Shown piece after piece: positions 25,101 through 38,420 of a DNA stretch of 64,000 nucleotides. Where the stretch lies: contig WBMW01001276.1 of the NCBI GenBank assembly GCA_013396635.1, positions 259,519 to 323,518 on the forward strand, written 5' to 3'. The notes beneath the pieces were generated by a model. It searched no databases and had not been told where the DNA came from. It saw only the letters and a list, made by a program, of their open reading frames with translations. Source of the stretch: Penelope pileata (lineage: Eukaryota > Chordata > Aves > Galliformes > Cracidae). Each line of letters opens with the position of its first letter. The first letter of the stretch is position 1. Position numbers and translations under genes: made by a program.

Positions 25101-27111
25101 GTATGCTTTATTGATATCATCTTTAACTTTGATTTTTGTAGTTTGATTTGACAGGTGGTTTTTTGGTTTTTATCTTTCTACTGATGATGTGAGAAGAACC
25201 CAAACCTTTTTTTTTTTTTTTTTTTAAAGGCAATTAATAGCAGACTACGTATATAATATGTAGTGTGAGTTTGCAATGCTGTTTCAAAATTACCTTGTGT
25301 ACCTGAAAGGCCCATAGGAAATTACCAGAGAAGCAGGGTTCTATGAACTGGAGAAGCAGTTGATGTTGTTTTCTTGACAGTCACAACTTAACTTTTCATT
25401 GTTCCTGAGACCACTTTCTTCTCTTTTCCTGGTGCAGGCCACTTGTGTGAACTTGTTGAGTCTACCAAGTGCTGTGGTTTGTGGTGTCACTCTAACAGAT
25501 AAGGGTAGAACGGTAATGTGCCATCTGGTCACACCTTCCTGTCTGTGGTGGAAGATCTTTTAGTTTATGTCAAGATGCATTCCTCCCTCCCCGATTCATC
25601 TGTTAGGCATGCAAGTCTTGAATACATAATGTATGCACCTTGTGCATTAGAATATCATTGTGAGTGTGAAGGGCAGAGAGCATGGTGTTGGCTGGCAAGC
25701 ATGGATGGATTTTACATGAATGCGTAGAAAATCTTTGAAAGCAAGATGCTGTGATAATAGCAGCTGAATTTACCTGGTACTGTTTTGTCTATTGTCCTTT
25801 TTATTATCATAGGTCCTTTTTTATTTTAGTATCTAATTGTAACTTTTCTTGCCATTAAAGTTTAGGAAGAAGATCAGTAGAACTCATACACAAAACTCCT
25901 TAAACCCAAACCAAAACAAATTAAAAATTCCTTAAAAATATGCCCAAGTTAATTTATTTATATCAGCAAAAAATCTTAAAATGAAATTTTTTATATGCAT
26001 CTGTTGATTTAATTATTTAATGCTGTACTCCATTTGGTTATCTGTTTGTCCAAGTTTTGAATTTCATGTCCAGCTACAAGAAAGATGCAGAAATGCTAGC
26101 CAAGCGGTAACAACAACAAAAAATCTGTTGGCTTTTATATCTTGGAGTTATAAGATAAACTTGCTTTAAATTCATTTCAGTGTTTCATTTTTTCAATTTT
26201 TTTTTTCAGCAGAAACTTCTATTACCTGGGGAAGGTAGCTGGAGTCTATACTGTGTTATAATCAACCATTTGTTGTGGAACTTGACCTCTGGTTTCTCTA
26301 TTGATTTGACAGCTGAGCACTTCTGCTGAGGCTGTCTCTTCCTCACATCTCCGAAAGATTGTGTCAGAGTAGTACGGTGATCTGGAGAGAAAAGAATCTG
26401 TGAAACTTGAGTCAACCTGACAAAGAGTTCCTGGCTTTGCTGAAGATTTTCTGCATGAAGTTGGAAAAGGTGTTCTGTCTGACTTCTGTTTAAAAAAAAA
26501 AAAAAAAAAAAAAGTTCCTTGCCTTTTAGGTACTCTGTAAATTACATTAATATTTATGAAATGCCTAAAGGGTTATGCTAATGAATGGGAAGTATGTGAA
26601 GAAATACAGAGTATTTGTAACAACTGTGGCAAATGCACGCAGAGCTTTTCATTTCTTTTGGAATGAAATTGTGTTTAAACCAAAAAGTATACTCTTGAGA
26701 ACATGTTCATTATCACATAACTGCCTACACTTCGAAACTACAGAAGTTCTGACACAGAACTGAAGTGCTTGTAAATGCTTTCCTTTCAGAGACGTTGCAT
26801 ATGTAAGCCGGAACAATTTGTCTACATGAATTTGGCTCTTCTCTATCTGCCTTTCCTGAAGGGCTCTAGCTGATGTTTTCAAAGATTTCATGCTGGGTCA
26901 GACACACTACAAAAGTAACGGTGACAGTCTCTCTCAAAACACATCAAGTGAAGATGTTGAGATGCTTCTTCACTCTCCTTCCACAAATCAAATTTCCATG
27001 TTTCAGTCTGTACTTGAAAAATTTTACTATATTTTATATGGCTACTTATTTTTGTGCATGAATTTTGTGTAAATGATGTCAAAACCCAGACTCTCAACAG
27101 TGATGCATGGC
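22111..27111. other. long single-copy stretch
   Basis: No gene or known repeat is recognised. It holds T tracts near 24070 and 25207-25226 and an A21 tract near 26493. The 80-103-codon frames at 23638-23949 and 26649-26891 (both minus) lack motifs and splice context. Confidence 0.55.
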
Positions 27112-27350
27112 AGGAAAAGAAGATGTAATGGGCACAAGTTGATATGAGAGATTCAGATTGCCAATAAAGACACTTCCACCCTGAGGATAGTCAAAGAGTG
27201 GGAGAGGCGGAGTTTCCGTACTTGAAGGTTTCAAGACCAGACTGGATAAAGCCTTGAGCAGCCTGGTCTGGTCTCAGAGCTGACCCTGCTTTGCGTGGGA
27301 GTTTGGAGGTCCCACTGGCCTGAATCTATCATCCATTAAGTTCTGTAAAA
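27112..27350 (+). mobile_element. old CR1 3' fragment
   Basis: 'GATGTAATGGGCACAAGTTG', 'CCTGAGGATAGTCAAAGAGTGG', then 'GGTTTCAAGACCAGACTGGA', and 'TGACCCTGCTTTGCGTGGGA' follow the CR1 3' order. The terminal octamers are lost. It is strongly diverged, so probably one of the older insertions here. Confidence 0.75.
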
Positions 27351-27353
27351 TTA

Positions 27354-30300
27354 AGTTCTCTATTACTTAGACTTTTTGTTTTGGAGTAGATTGAATGTGA
27401 AGAATTTGAGGGAGGGGGCTGTTTGGGGATTTGTTTTTTCTTTACAGAAAAAGAGAAGATGATGTTTAATTGGGGCTCATTTGAAGTTCTGTTGACCTCT
27501 TTGTTTCATGTTCTCTGATGTTTCTGTAATATAATTCTGTAATTCTGTAATAATACCACAGACCATTTGAGGTTTAGCTTTGTGCCACTTTTTGATCAGA
27601 TTTTCACAAGCATTGTTCCTTGTTGTCATGAAAGCCAGCAGTGAGACTTCTGGGCATTGCTTCCTCAGTGGGTGGTAGGAAGTGGGAGCAGAGAACCAGA
27701 AGCTTTTTATGGGGACACAACTAAATCCTGAGAAGCAGCAGGCAAAATCCTGTTCTTAACAGGAACGTGTATGGATTTTTTTTGTATTTCTATACATGTC
27801 CACCTTCATTCTTCCATGGTGCAGAGTTAAGAGCTCGCAAAAACAGAGGACTAGCAGTTGATGGTGCACAGGCTTGGTTTAGGCTGACTTCTGGAGCCTT
27901 TCTGGGGTGAGAAATAGAGCAGTGCAATGAGTGTTTAACCATCTGCCCATGCTGTAGCAGGTCATATCCCCATAGCTAATTAATTGAAACCCTCAGTACT
28001 CCGGAGAGCATAACATAAAGCCATTTAGGGAAAAACAGCTAAATCATTTTGTATTTGCTGAGTGAGGTTAAAATAAGCATTGTGTGATGGGAGGTGTGGT
28101 CAGGGCAGCACACTAGTCATGCACGCTACTGTAAGTCAGCACTTAGGTAGTAGAAAGGATAGCACAGGCCCAAATTTTGTTCTCTTCAGTGCCTAGAAGC
28201 TTGCTTTTCCAATGTACAGCTGCAAGTCGATTTGACCTTTATCTGTGTATCTGTGTAAACTGTGAAGCAAGTTTAAAGTAGTGGATGGTTCTAGGGAGAC
28301 AGCCCCTGTCTGAAAGGTGATGTGAACTTAGCTACGTTATTTTTCTCCTTTCTCTTTTATCCTAAGGTCAGCTTTGTATAGCTGTTGCACAATTTGCATG
28401 TATTTATCATGAAGACTACCAGATTTAGATAAAGGTTAGGCTCCTCTGTGGTTTGTTGTCTTGACTGATGAGAAAGAGTGACATTAGACTTTACCTATTA
28501 GCTGAAGTAATGTGAAAATACAGCTCTGATAATTCTTAACGGAATTCCTTGTTTCCAAATCACAAACAGTTCAGAATCTAGGAATGAAACATGGCTCAGT
28601 TTGAGCCTACTGTCTGTCCGGTTTTTTAGCTCCTTATGCACTGCAGCAAAGTCTGCACAGAGAGTCTCGTGCTAATCTGATTTTTGTTATGTGACTTTAG
28701 CACTATTGACTCTGACAGGGTTGCTGTGAATTTTAGACTGATTGGGAAAGCTCTGCTTCTTGCAGCTTTCTGGTATCACCGTACTAGCTATTGTTAAACC
28801 ATGTGTTACATATGGCTCAGGCAGGCAAGGCTTCCTTCCTTAAGCAAGGATTTGCACTTTAGTCTTTGAGGATAAGATAAATAAATTTAACTGTCTGGTT
28901 CTTAGCTTTCTTTCACTGATGGTATTTTTGTATGAGTGAGAAACTATTTTATTCTTAAGTAACAATGTCAAGTTTTCTGTCAAAAATGATTGAGACTGAG
29001 AAAAGTGCAAAACAGGTAAAGAAAGTGCCTTGGGGAGGGGTGAGAAATTTAAAATAAAAGGATTTTAGAAATAAAATATCTGCACTTGAAAATTCAAATT
29101 TTGTTTTCCTTAGCCTTTCTGGCTCCGTCTAAACTGAACATCATCGGTTTTTGTAGCATGCATTAAATAGAATAGGGCAGCGCAACTGAAAATTCACAGC
29201 AGTGGCTTTCTCCTCTGCAGTCAGTAGAGTTTATTCATTTTCTGCCTCTTTCGCAACTTGCTGCAGTGATTATGCAAAATTGCTTAAGTCATAATACAAA
29301 ACAAGGAAAGGCATTTTTTAAAATCTTTGTATTGAATGCTATTTTATTTTTAACATTAAAACCTATTTTGACAACAAAGGACTTCCTCCTTAGGTTAACA
29401 AAATGCTGAGAGAAAGAACATTAGTATTTGATCTCTGCCTCAAACTCTGTATTTTCTGTAGTTCTTAGCATTAAGTTTCTCTGAAAGCATTTTTTCACTC
29501 AACAATAGAAAACAAATAATAATTTCACTGGATCTTGATGTTTACTTAAAATTAAACAATATATGCATTGTCTAATTATGTATTATTATGTGTTGTATTA
29601 ATGTATGTCAGCATTTGTTAAACTTAATGCTTAAAGATTTTTACCTAAAGGACTTTCACACACACACAAATTAACCACCACTCAAGGTGTTGCAAATCAC
29701 TCACAAGCTAGATGGTAGTGCAGAAACTGAAGATCATGCATAGTTATCATATGTAGAACATTAATTTTTGTGTGCAGGGTGGTACTCCTTAACAATTTCA
29801 TAGGTATTCTGAGAAAACTAAAACCATAATATCCTCCTGTCTGTGGTGTTAATGAACTAATTTGAGATATCATTTCCCATCTGTCTGTTATCACATTTTG
29901 TATTGGTACAAATCCCTCTGTCAGGTTGAAGTATGTTGTTTGACAGCATCACTTTCAGCATATGCATTTTGTATTTAACCATGTATTGGCAAAATTGAGT
30001 GATTTTATCCTACATACTTGCCAATTAAATCCATTTCTGCGTAGTTCTGTACATTCAAAATATCCCAAATGCAGGAAATTATTAATATTAAAAAGTATGT
30101 GTATATTAAATATTTAATTTATAGATAGATAACTTGTTTAATATATGTAAGCTGTTAGTTTCATTTGTAAGGACTTTAAAATATATGCTTATAAAATATA
30201 GAGAGAGTGGTAGAATAGTCTTTCATAACCAGATACTCTGATGCTTTATACTCAACATAAGTATGTCCCTAGTGTTTTGTTCTGTTGTTTCTTTTTTTTT

Positions 30301-31059
30301 GTTTCTACTGTAAAATAAAAAAAAAAAAAAATGACCAAGACACACAGAATAGTACCTTATTTCAAGATGTTACATAGAGTAGTTTTCTTCAGTGCTGATG
30401 AATGCATGTCTTAAAGTATTTAAGTTCAACAGTTATTCCCTGGATATACATATTTCTTCCATCTGGTGCATTATTTTCCAAACTCACTTCATTTGGCTTT
30501 CAAATGTTAGTTAACAGCTGGTCTAAAGGTTCTCATATTTGCTTTGAACGTGTTCATAATTCACATGTTTTTTAATATTCTCTGTAACATTCAGTTTATT
30601 ATTTTCAGCTTGCTTATCCTGGTTTTCTCAAATAACAAAATTTGTTTTTCAAATACCTTATTTCTTTTCAAGGTAAATATATATAATAAGCTATATAGAA
30701 CTTAAGTCAGAAATAAGTGGAAAAAATTTTTTAAAAGAAATCCCCCATCTATATGGATTGAAGTTGGAATAAAAGTAGAACTAACTGGCATGTCTTAGGA
30801 AGAATTCTGTGATCTGATGCTGGTACTTTAAGCAATATGGTAAGCTATGCAACTTAAAACATAATCACAGGGTCCCATAATAAGTCAGGTGTGAAGGAAC
30901 CCTAAAGTGCTCTTGCCTCCTTCTCTAAGCAGGGCCAACTTTGAACTTAGGTCCATCTTAAATTCTGATGTTTAGAACAGACTGCCTTTTGCTTTTCTGG
31001 AGGCTTTCAATTAAAATTTTCAAAATTCAAACTTAGGATTATTCTTTTTCACACATTAT
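27354..31059. other. single-copy stretch, nothing recognised
   Basis: AT-rich with scattered short A and T tracts (30290-30332). No open frame of note, RNA gene or repeat family is seen. Confidence 0.55.
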
Positions 31060-31642
31060 TGTGATTTAACCTGGCAGCAGCTCAGCACCACACAGTTGTT
31101 TGCTCACTCCCCCCTCGCTATGAGATGAGGGAGAGGACTGGGGAAAAAGAAACAAAGTAGATCTTATGGGTTGAGATAAAATACTACTTACTAAGACAGA
31201 AAAGGAAAAGGAAAATAATAATAGTAATGATGATAATGCAATATATATTTACGAAACAAGTGATGCACAAAGCAGTTGCTTACCATCCACTGACTGATGC
31301 CCAGCCAGTCCCCAAGCAGTGGCTGTCCCCCTGCCCAACTCCCTGTGGCTTTTAAAGTTTTCTTGCATGATGTCATATGGCATGGAATATCCCTTTGGCC
31401 AGTTCAAGTCAGCTGTCCTGGTTCTGTCCCCTCCCAGCTCCTTGTGCTCCCCTTCAGCCCCCTGTCCATTTGGCAGGACAGTATGAGATACTGAAAAACT
31501 GAAATGTCCTTTGCTCTGTACAGCACTACTCAACAGCTAAAACATCGGTGTGTTATCAACATTGTTTTGCACCTAAGGCCAAATCATAGCATCATACCAG
31601 ACACTGTGAAGAAAATCAGTGGTCTCAGCTGAAACCAGGACA
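31060..31642 (-). mobile_element. solo LTR, avian ERVL-type
   Basis: On the + strand it runs from TGTGATTTAACCTGGCAGCAGCTC to GCTGAAACCAGGACA. Reversed, it starts TGTCCTGGTTTCAGCTGAGA, which I recognise from avian LTRs. It shares the exact 16-base CRE-like site with the LTR at 3655-4248 (here 31365-31380), plus the same layout: an R-side purine stretch and an ATAATAATAGTAATGATGAT tract. No target duplication is preserved. The frames inside (31191-31533) are not genes. Confidence 0.8.
31365..31380 (-). promoter_or_regulatory. decayed CRE-like site in LTR U3
   Basis: GCATGATGTCATATGG, identical over 16 bases to 3975-3990 in the related LTR. TGACATCA on the sense strand. Confidence 0.5.
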
Positions 31643-33180
31643 CACGTGCCTGCTTGCAATTCTTAAGCACTAGAATCAATAGTGAGTTTTATTCAATGTA
31701 GGTTTTCTTTTTCTTTTGTTGTATTCCTAACTGATTGAAAAATCAGGGAAGAAAATGCAAAAAGTAAATTATTCAGTTAATAACTAAATGGGGAAAAAAA
31801 TCTTTTTCAGCTCCATAACCTGAAAGGCATAACGAAGTTAATAGTTAATATATGCATGCAAGCAAAAGAGAGTAGGATCCCTCTACTAGAGCTATTCAGA
31901 AAAAGTGTCTTTATATGTTGTTGTGAATTATCTGTTTTGCAATTATTCATTTTCTGCCTTTTATTCAAAAGTTGTTCACAGTTACTTTTAGGCAACCTAA
32001 GCTGTATCTGAGTCCTTGTTAATCAAATGGAATTGTCGGAAGTGTGAAGCTGATAACTAACATCAAACTGTTACAGGCTGGAAAATCATTGAATAAAAGG
32101 TGAATGGATTTTGGTATTTAAAATATACCTCTTTCATTGCAACTGTTAAATGAAACTTCTTTAGTTGTCTAAACAGAATGAAATTGAGCTGAGATCCTAA
32201 ATACTGCACTACCAGTTAAGTGACTATTCATAATGTTTTCTATCAGAAGTATTTCTATACCAATCTGGCAGATAAAAATCAATATTTGGCATGAAAATAT
32301 ATGAACTCTTATTTCTTTATTTTGACTTGATTCTCAAGCATACAAGTGTGACAGAAGATATTAAAGAATTCCTTCAGAACAGTTTTCTCTGCTGAAGGAA
32401 TTTGGATTTTGTCCTCTTTTTTTTTCCCTTCCTGACAAACACAGGACTTTTTTCTACTTAAGTACTGGAAATAGCACTTTATAAAAATGTCTCAATGTTA
32501 GTATATAATAATGGCACTGTATGGTAACAGTGCAGTGTTCAAGATTCTGATGTTAATGGTTGTATATACATACTCCAGATTACTGTGATCTTTAACAGTG
32601 CAGTGATATGCATCGTATGTGGATGGATGTCAAGTTCATTTTTTCCTCTAAAAAGTTTCTTTCCTATGTCTGCATTAAAGCATCAGCTCTCTATTTGCAT
32701 TCTGAATCCTTTCTGTTTTTTTATAATTCAACACAATTGATGCTTTTTATTTTTAGCGTTTTATTCTTCTGCTTGCCACCTCATCTCACCTAAGTGCACT
32801 GTTCCCTGTTGATGCAGCTCTGAAGTACCTTAATGTGCAGCACGTGTCCATCTCTAATGCAGTGCTTTGTGTTAACTAAATTATGTATATTGCATTCCTC
32901 CTCTGAAAAGAAGTAAAATAACTCACATTTCAGTAAGCAAGTCAGTACTGTAGATGTTCTGGTTTTTGTCAGAACTTCATATGTGAGAGTTTATCTAAAA
33001 TGTTGAGGAGATTCTGAATATGTAAGTCATTGGGAGTTTGCTTATTCTCTCAGCCTCTCATGCTTCCAGAATTTCTGAAAATTTCCTATTTATGTTTTAT
33101 GTTGTAGGGAACAGATATTCTTACTTCTCTGTGGGCATTATTCTGCCTATTAGGGGAGCTACATTCTGTGCTGCCTCTTC

Positions 33181-33209
33181 CCCTTAACACAGCAGTGCAG
33201 TGTTAAGGG
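33181..33209. other. perfect 10-bp hairpin
   Basis: CCCTTAACAC and GTGTTAAGGG form an exact 10-bp stem around a 9-base loop. It is too short for a typical microRNA precursor. Its role is unknown. Confidence 0.5.
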
Positions 33210-35229
33210 ATCGCTATGGTCAGGACTCTTTACAGAACAAAGGCTGCCATCTGTCAGTGGTGAGCACTGGTTTCTGCTGTACTTCTACTATGGCAGTGCT
33301 TTCTGCCAGCCATCAAGACCAATGGCAGTGTGCTACCAATATGTAGAGGGAAGCACATGCTAGACACACTAAATGCTCGTTTGACACAGGAAATATTTGG
33401 GCTTGGCTCTTGGGATGTTCAGTCCTGTTCCCTCCTCCTTTGAAAACTAGCTACCTTTTGCAGCCGTAGTAATAATGCCACAAATGTGCAGTACTTCAGA
33501 GATGATAGCAGCCCCAGAGCAATGTTGGCTAATTTTTTCAGTATTCTCATGTCCTGTACAGTCCTGTGGACTTGTACCTTTCCAGTGTGCTAAAGTGCCT
33601 GTCCTTCTCTTACTGATTTTTAGTTATGGTTAGTACTTCTCTCCCCTAGATTCTGCCATTAGGTGTAGGAACAAGAATGCTGAGAGCAGACCTTGCCTGT
33701 ACAAGCTAAGGCAAGACCAAATTCAGTACTAAAGGCTGTTTGTGTCCTTCATTACTAGGTCTTACTTCGATTAGCAGCAAGCTTGTTTTTCCTTGGTCTT
33801 GCTTTGCTGCTGATGTGTTCATAGGAGCCTTTCCTTTCTTTCCATGACATTCCACACTGATTTAGCTCCCACTGAGCTTCTACTTTCCTGATATTGAATA
33901 GGATTGCGCAGTATTGTTGTGGAATTATGGAACATTTGCATGATGTGCAATTCTTTGTCTACAGTTATGACATTTATTCTTTCATGTTCCTGCATCATAG
34001 CTGAATGCTTTCACTTGGGAAGGGGATAGTTTATTAGATGTTGTAACTTAATAGAGACAGAGGTTAGACTTTGTTCTGTTCTGAAGTTTGCACTGTAATT
34101 TTATTTCTTAAAAAGATTTCCATGCTGAACTCTTCTCTGCTACTAGGGTTGAATCAAAAAAAGGATGTGATAAAAATCAGGATTAGAAATACAGGAGAAA
34201 GCAGAAAAAGCACTAGTTTGGTTTTAGAACTAGAGATCAGGAGCGGAGACAGGAAAATCTCTCTCATATTGAAACAATTGTTGTATTGCTGAATGGAAAA
34301 TTCTACTTAAGACCCCTTTTAATATGTTGCAGTCTGTAGTTCCCAGTCATGTAGACTCATTCACTGACAGAAATCCGGGATGTAATCTGTCTCCATCTGG
34401 TAAATTTAATATCTTTTTTTTAATTTAAGAATGTGAGACACTGCAGTTGATACAGAAATATATAGTGCACTTGAGGATCTAAACAAACAATTTCGAAGCT
34501 TTTTATTTCAAAACACCTTCTCACATGTCTTAGGCAAGTACTCTGAGGAGCTAAAACTGTAGGCAACTGAGTTTCAAGTGTAGTGAGCTGAAAAATGAAC
34601 ATCAGGAATTCTCTCTGGATATACGCTGTGAACATTTTAATTTCAGCTCTGCTTCTTGTGCCATTATTTTTGTATTTTCAACCCAGCTTGTTTCACAAAT
34701 AAGAATTTATGACTAGTGTGGGTCTTTCCTTGGTGGTTTTTTGGTTTTCCAAAAAAACTATTTTGGCTATATTAAGAATCCTCTCTTGCTTTCTTGTTTG
34801 TTTGTTTTTAGTTTTTGTTTTATCAATATACTTGTTATTACAGAGAAGCACTGATTCTAGATGTTTCCACTTTGTTTTTATTTGAACTATCTTAACTTGG
34901 TAGTCATTGATGTAATTTCTACTTTTTAATTTCTTTTAAAAATATTTAATGCATGATAATTCCATAGAACTCAAAATGCAGCATTTCTGCTCTTTTTCTT
35001 TTCTGTAATCTCTCAGATCACAATTGTCTACTGCCTTGTTTCTGCAATATCTTTTATCTCCATTTATACAGCTCATCACTTATACCAGCAAATTTAACAA
35101 TCTAGAAATTTTTAACTTCATCAAACATTCTAAATTTGAAAGAAGGTGATGGAATTTGGTGGATTAAAGAGGCCCCAAAAATGTACTGGTGTAAATGCCA
35201 GTGTGTAATGTCTTACCTGTGTTTCTTAG

Positions 35230-35265
35230 GTAGAATACAGAAAGATTGTCACTGCAAGGTGTGAT
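35230..35265 (+). other. candidate 36-bp exon of an unrecognised gene
   Basis: The 3' splice site TTACCTGTGTTTCTTAG precedes an in-frame 36-base segment reading VEYRKIVTARCD, followed by the strong donor GTAAGT. Only this frame is open, so both ends are phase 0, compatible with the candidates at 19341-19402 and 55737-55796. The short length makes a chance occurrence quite possible. Confidence 0.2.
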
Positions 35266-37140
35266 GTAAGTAGTGTGTCCCAATGGAGATGTTGTCAGCT
35301 GTTTATTATTGCCCTTCTGATTTCTGCTAATGAAATTGACCTGCTATTAAAGTCAGGCTGAGTAGGGCAGAAACTTAGTTATAGCAACAGCACGGTCCAA
35401 TCTGATGAAGTTAATAGAATTTTTCCTGCAGATTTTACAGAGCACAGCATCCCAAATTCTTTCTGCACAGTGGTTTGGGAAAAAGCATTAGAGCAAAATA
35501 CTCTGAAGTTTCATTAGAATTTCCAGAGAAAATGCTTTCTCCCAACAATATTTAGAGGACCAAAATAGACTTGCTTTAACTCCTTATAATATAAAAGGAT
35601 GTTTGTGATGCTTTACAAAGAATGTTCTTCTGCTCTTGTGGAGTAAATTATGGCTTCACTCTGTATCAAATTTGAATTTCAGGCTTTTTCAGTGAAGTGC
35701 TGTTCAAGGTGACTAAGGATGTATAATCTTTCTCACTATGATGTGTAAACTTATTTTGCTTTCACTTCATGCCTCCCCTTTATGCTTACGCACCAGTAGT
35801 GGAACATTAACCTCCATTTTAATTCTACAATGTTAACACGCAACACTGTGTAGAGAAGATGATAAAGAAAATCAAATCATATGCCTCAGGGATTCAGACA
35901 CTGGTCTGCATTGGGATCAGAAGGACTCCCCACCTGTAAACAAGGACATACACTATATGAATCTTGAAGGTGCCTTGTTTATTTTCTGAAACACCAGTCC
36001 CTGTTACAGCTAGGAATAGGATATCAGGCCCGATAGACTGTATTCAGCAGCTGCATGGTAGATCCTCTCTCCTAGAGATTTCACCTATGTAATTTCAGCT
36101 TGCCAACTTTAGACCAGGAAGGATTTGATTCCATCCGATCAATTGGCAGCAACTGGATGCATTCAAGTTTCAAACTAAAATTTACTCATCGTCTGATCAC
36201 GTCAGAAAAACAATCATCTTCTTCCCCTCTCTTCCTCTTTCAGTGAGAAGTTGATTTACTAATCATCTAGTCAAGTACAGGATATGGTGCTTGATATGCC
36301 AATCTGGCAGTTGCTTCTGGAGGCGTGATGAGAGTTAAAAATATAAGGAAAACGTCAAAACTGACTTTCACATTGGGTTTTAAAAAAAAAAAAGGTTAAA
36401 AATCTGAAAGGAAGTTCTGAGAACTTCTAAGGCATAGCATATAGAAATAAATGAAAATCATCTCATGCACAATAGTGCGTGCTTTCTGGTAAATAGAAAC
36501 TGAGACCTAAATATATGTATGAGACTCAACTTCTCAAGGGAGGCAGAAAATTGAGAATACTAGTAGAATCTAGACAGTAATGGTTGTAATAGTTTGAATA
36601 TAAGCACACCTTGCTATAAAGTAAATAAAGCTGTAATGGTATAGCAAGCAAGTTCTTTAGAAGCTCTTGCATTCTTACAATTAATGTTATATATAAGGGA
36701 ATTTAGGGAAATTCCCTTGTGAAATAATTATAACACTGTCATGAATTTAAGTTCCCATAAATCAATATCTGTATTGATAAAATTTATAATATTCAAAGAT
36801 AAAGGAATATTTATTGTAAATTACCATATGTGGTTATTTTTGTACAGTTAATATTCTAGTTTATTTTAATCTGATCATTAGTACTTGTCATTATTTGAAT
36901 TACATAGTTCATTAAACTAAGTTAAGGGGAAGTGTTTGAATTTTTTTAATTTGTATTTTTATGGATGAAATCTGTGAATGAGAGAAAGAGGGGACTCTCC
37001 AAAACTATGGAAGTATAACAGTCTGACTTAATGTATAGTTTGCAAATATCAATATTTTGCTTCTAAATTCAGAAAATTTTACTTAAAATTGGTGATCCTT
37101 TGAGCTATTCAGGGTTTTCTTTTCATTGGTTTTGGTTCAT

Positions 37141-37163
37141 TTTTTGTTTGTTTGTTTGTTTTT
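37141..37163. repeat. TTTG microsatellite
   Basis: Four to five TTTG units after a T tract. Confidence 0.8.
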
Positions 37164-38420
37164 CCCAGTTGATCCCACAAATTTTGTTTTTAACATTTTG
37201 TGTGAAAACTTGCTAACTAGTGAGAAACTGCGGTATGAATTACTGGTCCCTTGGGAATATGGCAGCCTGTTCTCCTAATACAATTGTGGAGTTGTTGTGA
37301 TAGCCAGAGGTGGACTGCAGAGGACTGTGTGGAGAAAGAGGAGAAATACACCCTCAAAATATACCCTCAACTCTTTCCAGGGAGGAAAGAGGGCTAGAAC
37401 TAAAACTATTCTTTGCATTTTTTAGACTGCACATTCTATTAGTGTGTAATAACAGAAATGATAATGGCTACTTACTGCCTGGATAGTCTTCTTTTTCACA
37501 TCAATATGACTTTGCTGACTGAAATGTCCCACTTGTATGAACGTTAAATGGAAACTCTTAAAAATAACAGTGTAAAAACTGGCAGGTCTGATACAGATAG
37601 TTTATTAATATTTTCCTCTTCTTATCTGAGATTGATTTAAAATGTCACTGAAAATTGTTTTTGCTGTTACAGATGTTTGAGAGTGGCCATAAAACATTCA
37701 GTATTATGATCAGCGACAGAGGGTAGTGCAACTGTAATGACATCCCCTCTTGAAAATAACTTTCAATCTGCCATTAGCTCTTACTTTGCCAACCAGCTCC
37801 TGTCTACTCTACTAAGAATGTGCTAGGAACCAATTTAACAGTTTGCGTACTTTTCTGCTGGTGTTGGCATATGGTTAATAGATTTATTGAAACTTACTTT
37901 GAAGATTTGTATACTGAAAGCCATTTTTAAGACTACTATACTTATACTATATACTACACTATATAGATTGTTGCTTAGCAGCATTCTTGGAGTGAAGTCA
38001 TGATGACTCCCCCATTTTGCTATCTAAGGGCACAAGGGGTATCCAAGCTTTCCACAGCATGGATTACAGTGCAGTCTCTGTGACCTGTTGCTGTGCTCCC
38101 TGAAAATCAGTTGGGATCTAAAGAAGGAAGTCTTCACTCTTCACACTTAATTCACCTGGCAGCATAGCAGAATTTGCCCGGAAAATGAACTCAACAGCTG
38201 TAGGATCAGGGAAACAGGCTATCACAGCCTGAAATCACTGCATTTAGTCAACAACAAGTGATTACAAAAAATGCATAGCCTGTGTGTGCACTGTGTGGAG
38301 CTAATGGTATTTCAGCCAGTAGGTTGGACTTCCCTAGTCACATGCTGAACTGGCCCTGTGGAAAAAAAAAAATTCAAGTTCATGATAATAGTTTCTATTT
38401 ATTGTACTAAAAGATAAAAT

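Larger units (their letters stand above)
31643..38420. other. long single-copy stretch
   Basis: It includes the candidate exon at 35230-35265 and a short perfect hairpin at 33181-33209. There is a TTTG microsatellite at about 37141-37163. No recognisable repeat family or long frame is seen. Confidence 0.5.

Noticed and set aside
26797..26880. Open segment starting RRCICKPEQFVYMNLALLYL
   Set aside because: No donor before the stop and no known domain.
31060..31642. Target duplication around this LTR
   Set aside because: The five bases on either side do not match, so none is claimed.
37673..37722. Segment starting MFESGHKTFSIMISDR after a 3' splice-like site
   Set aside because: The donor (GTAGTG) is weak and its phase does not fit the other candidates.
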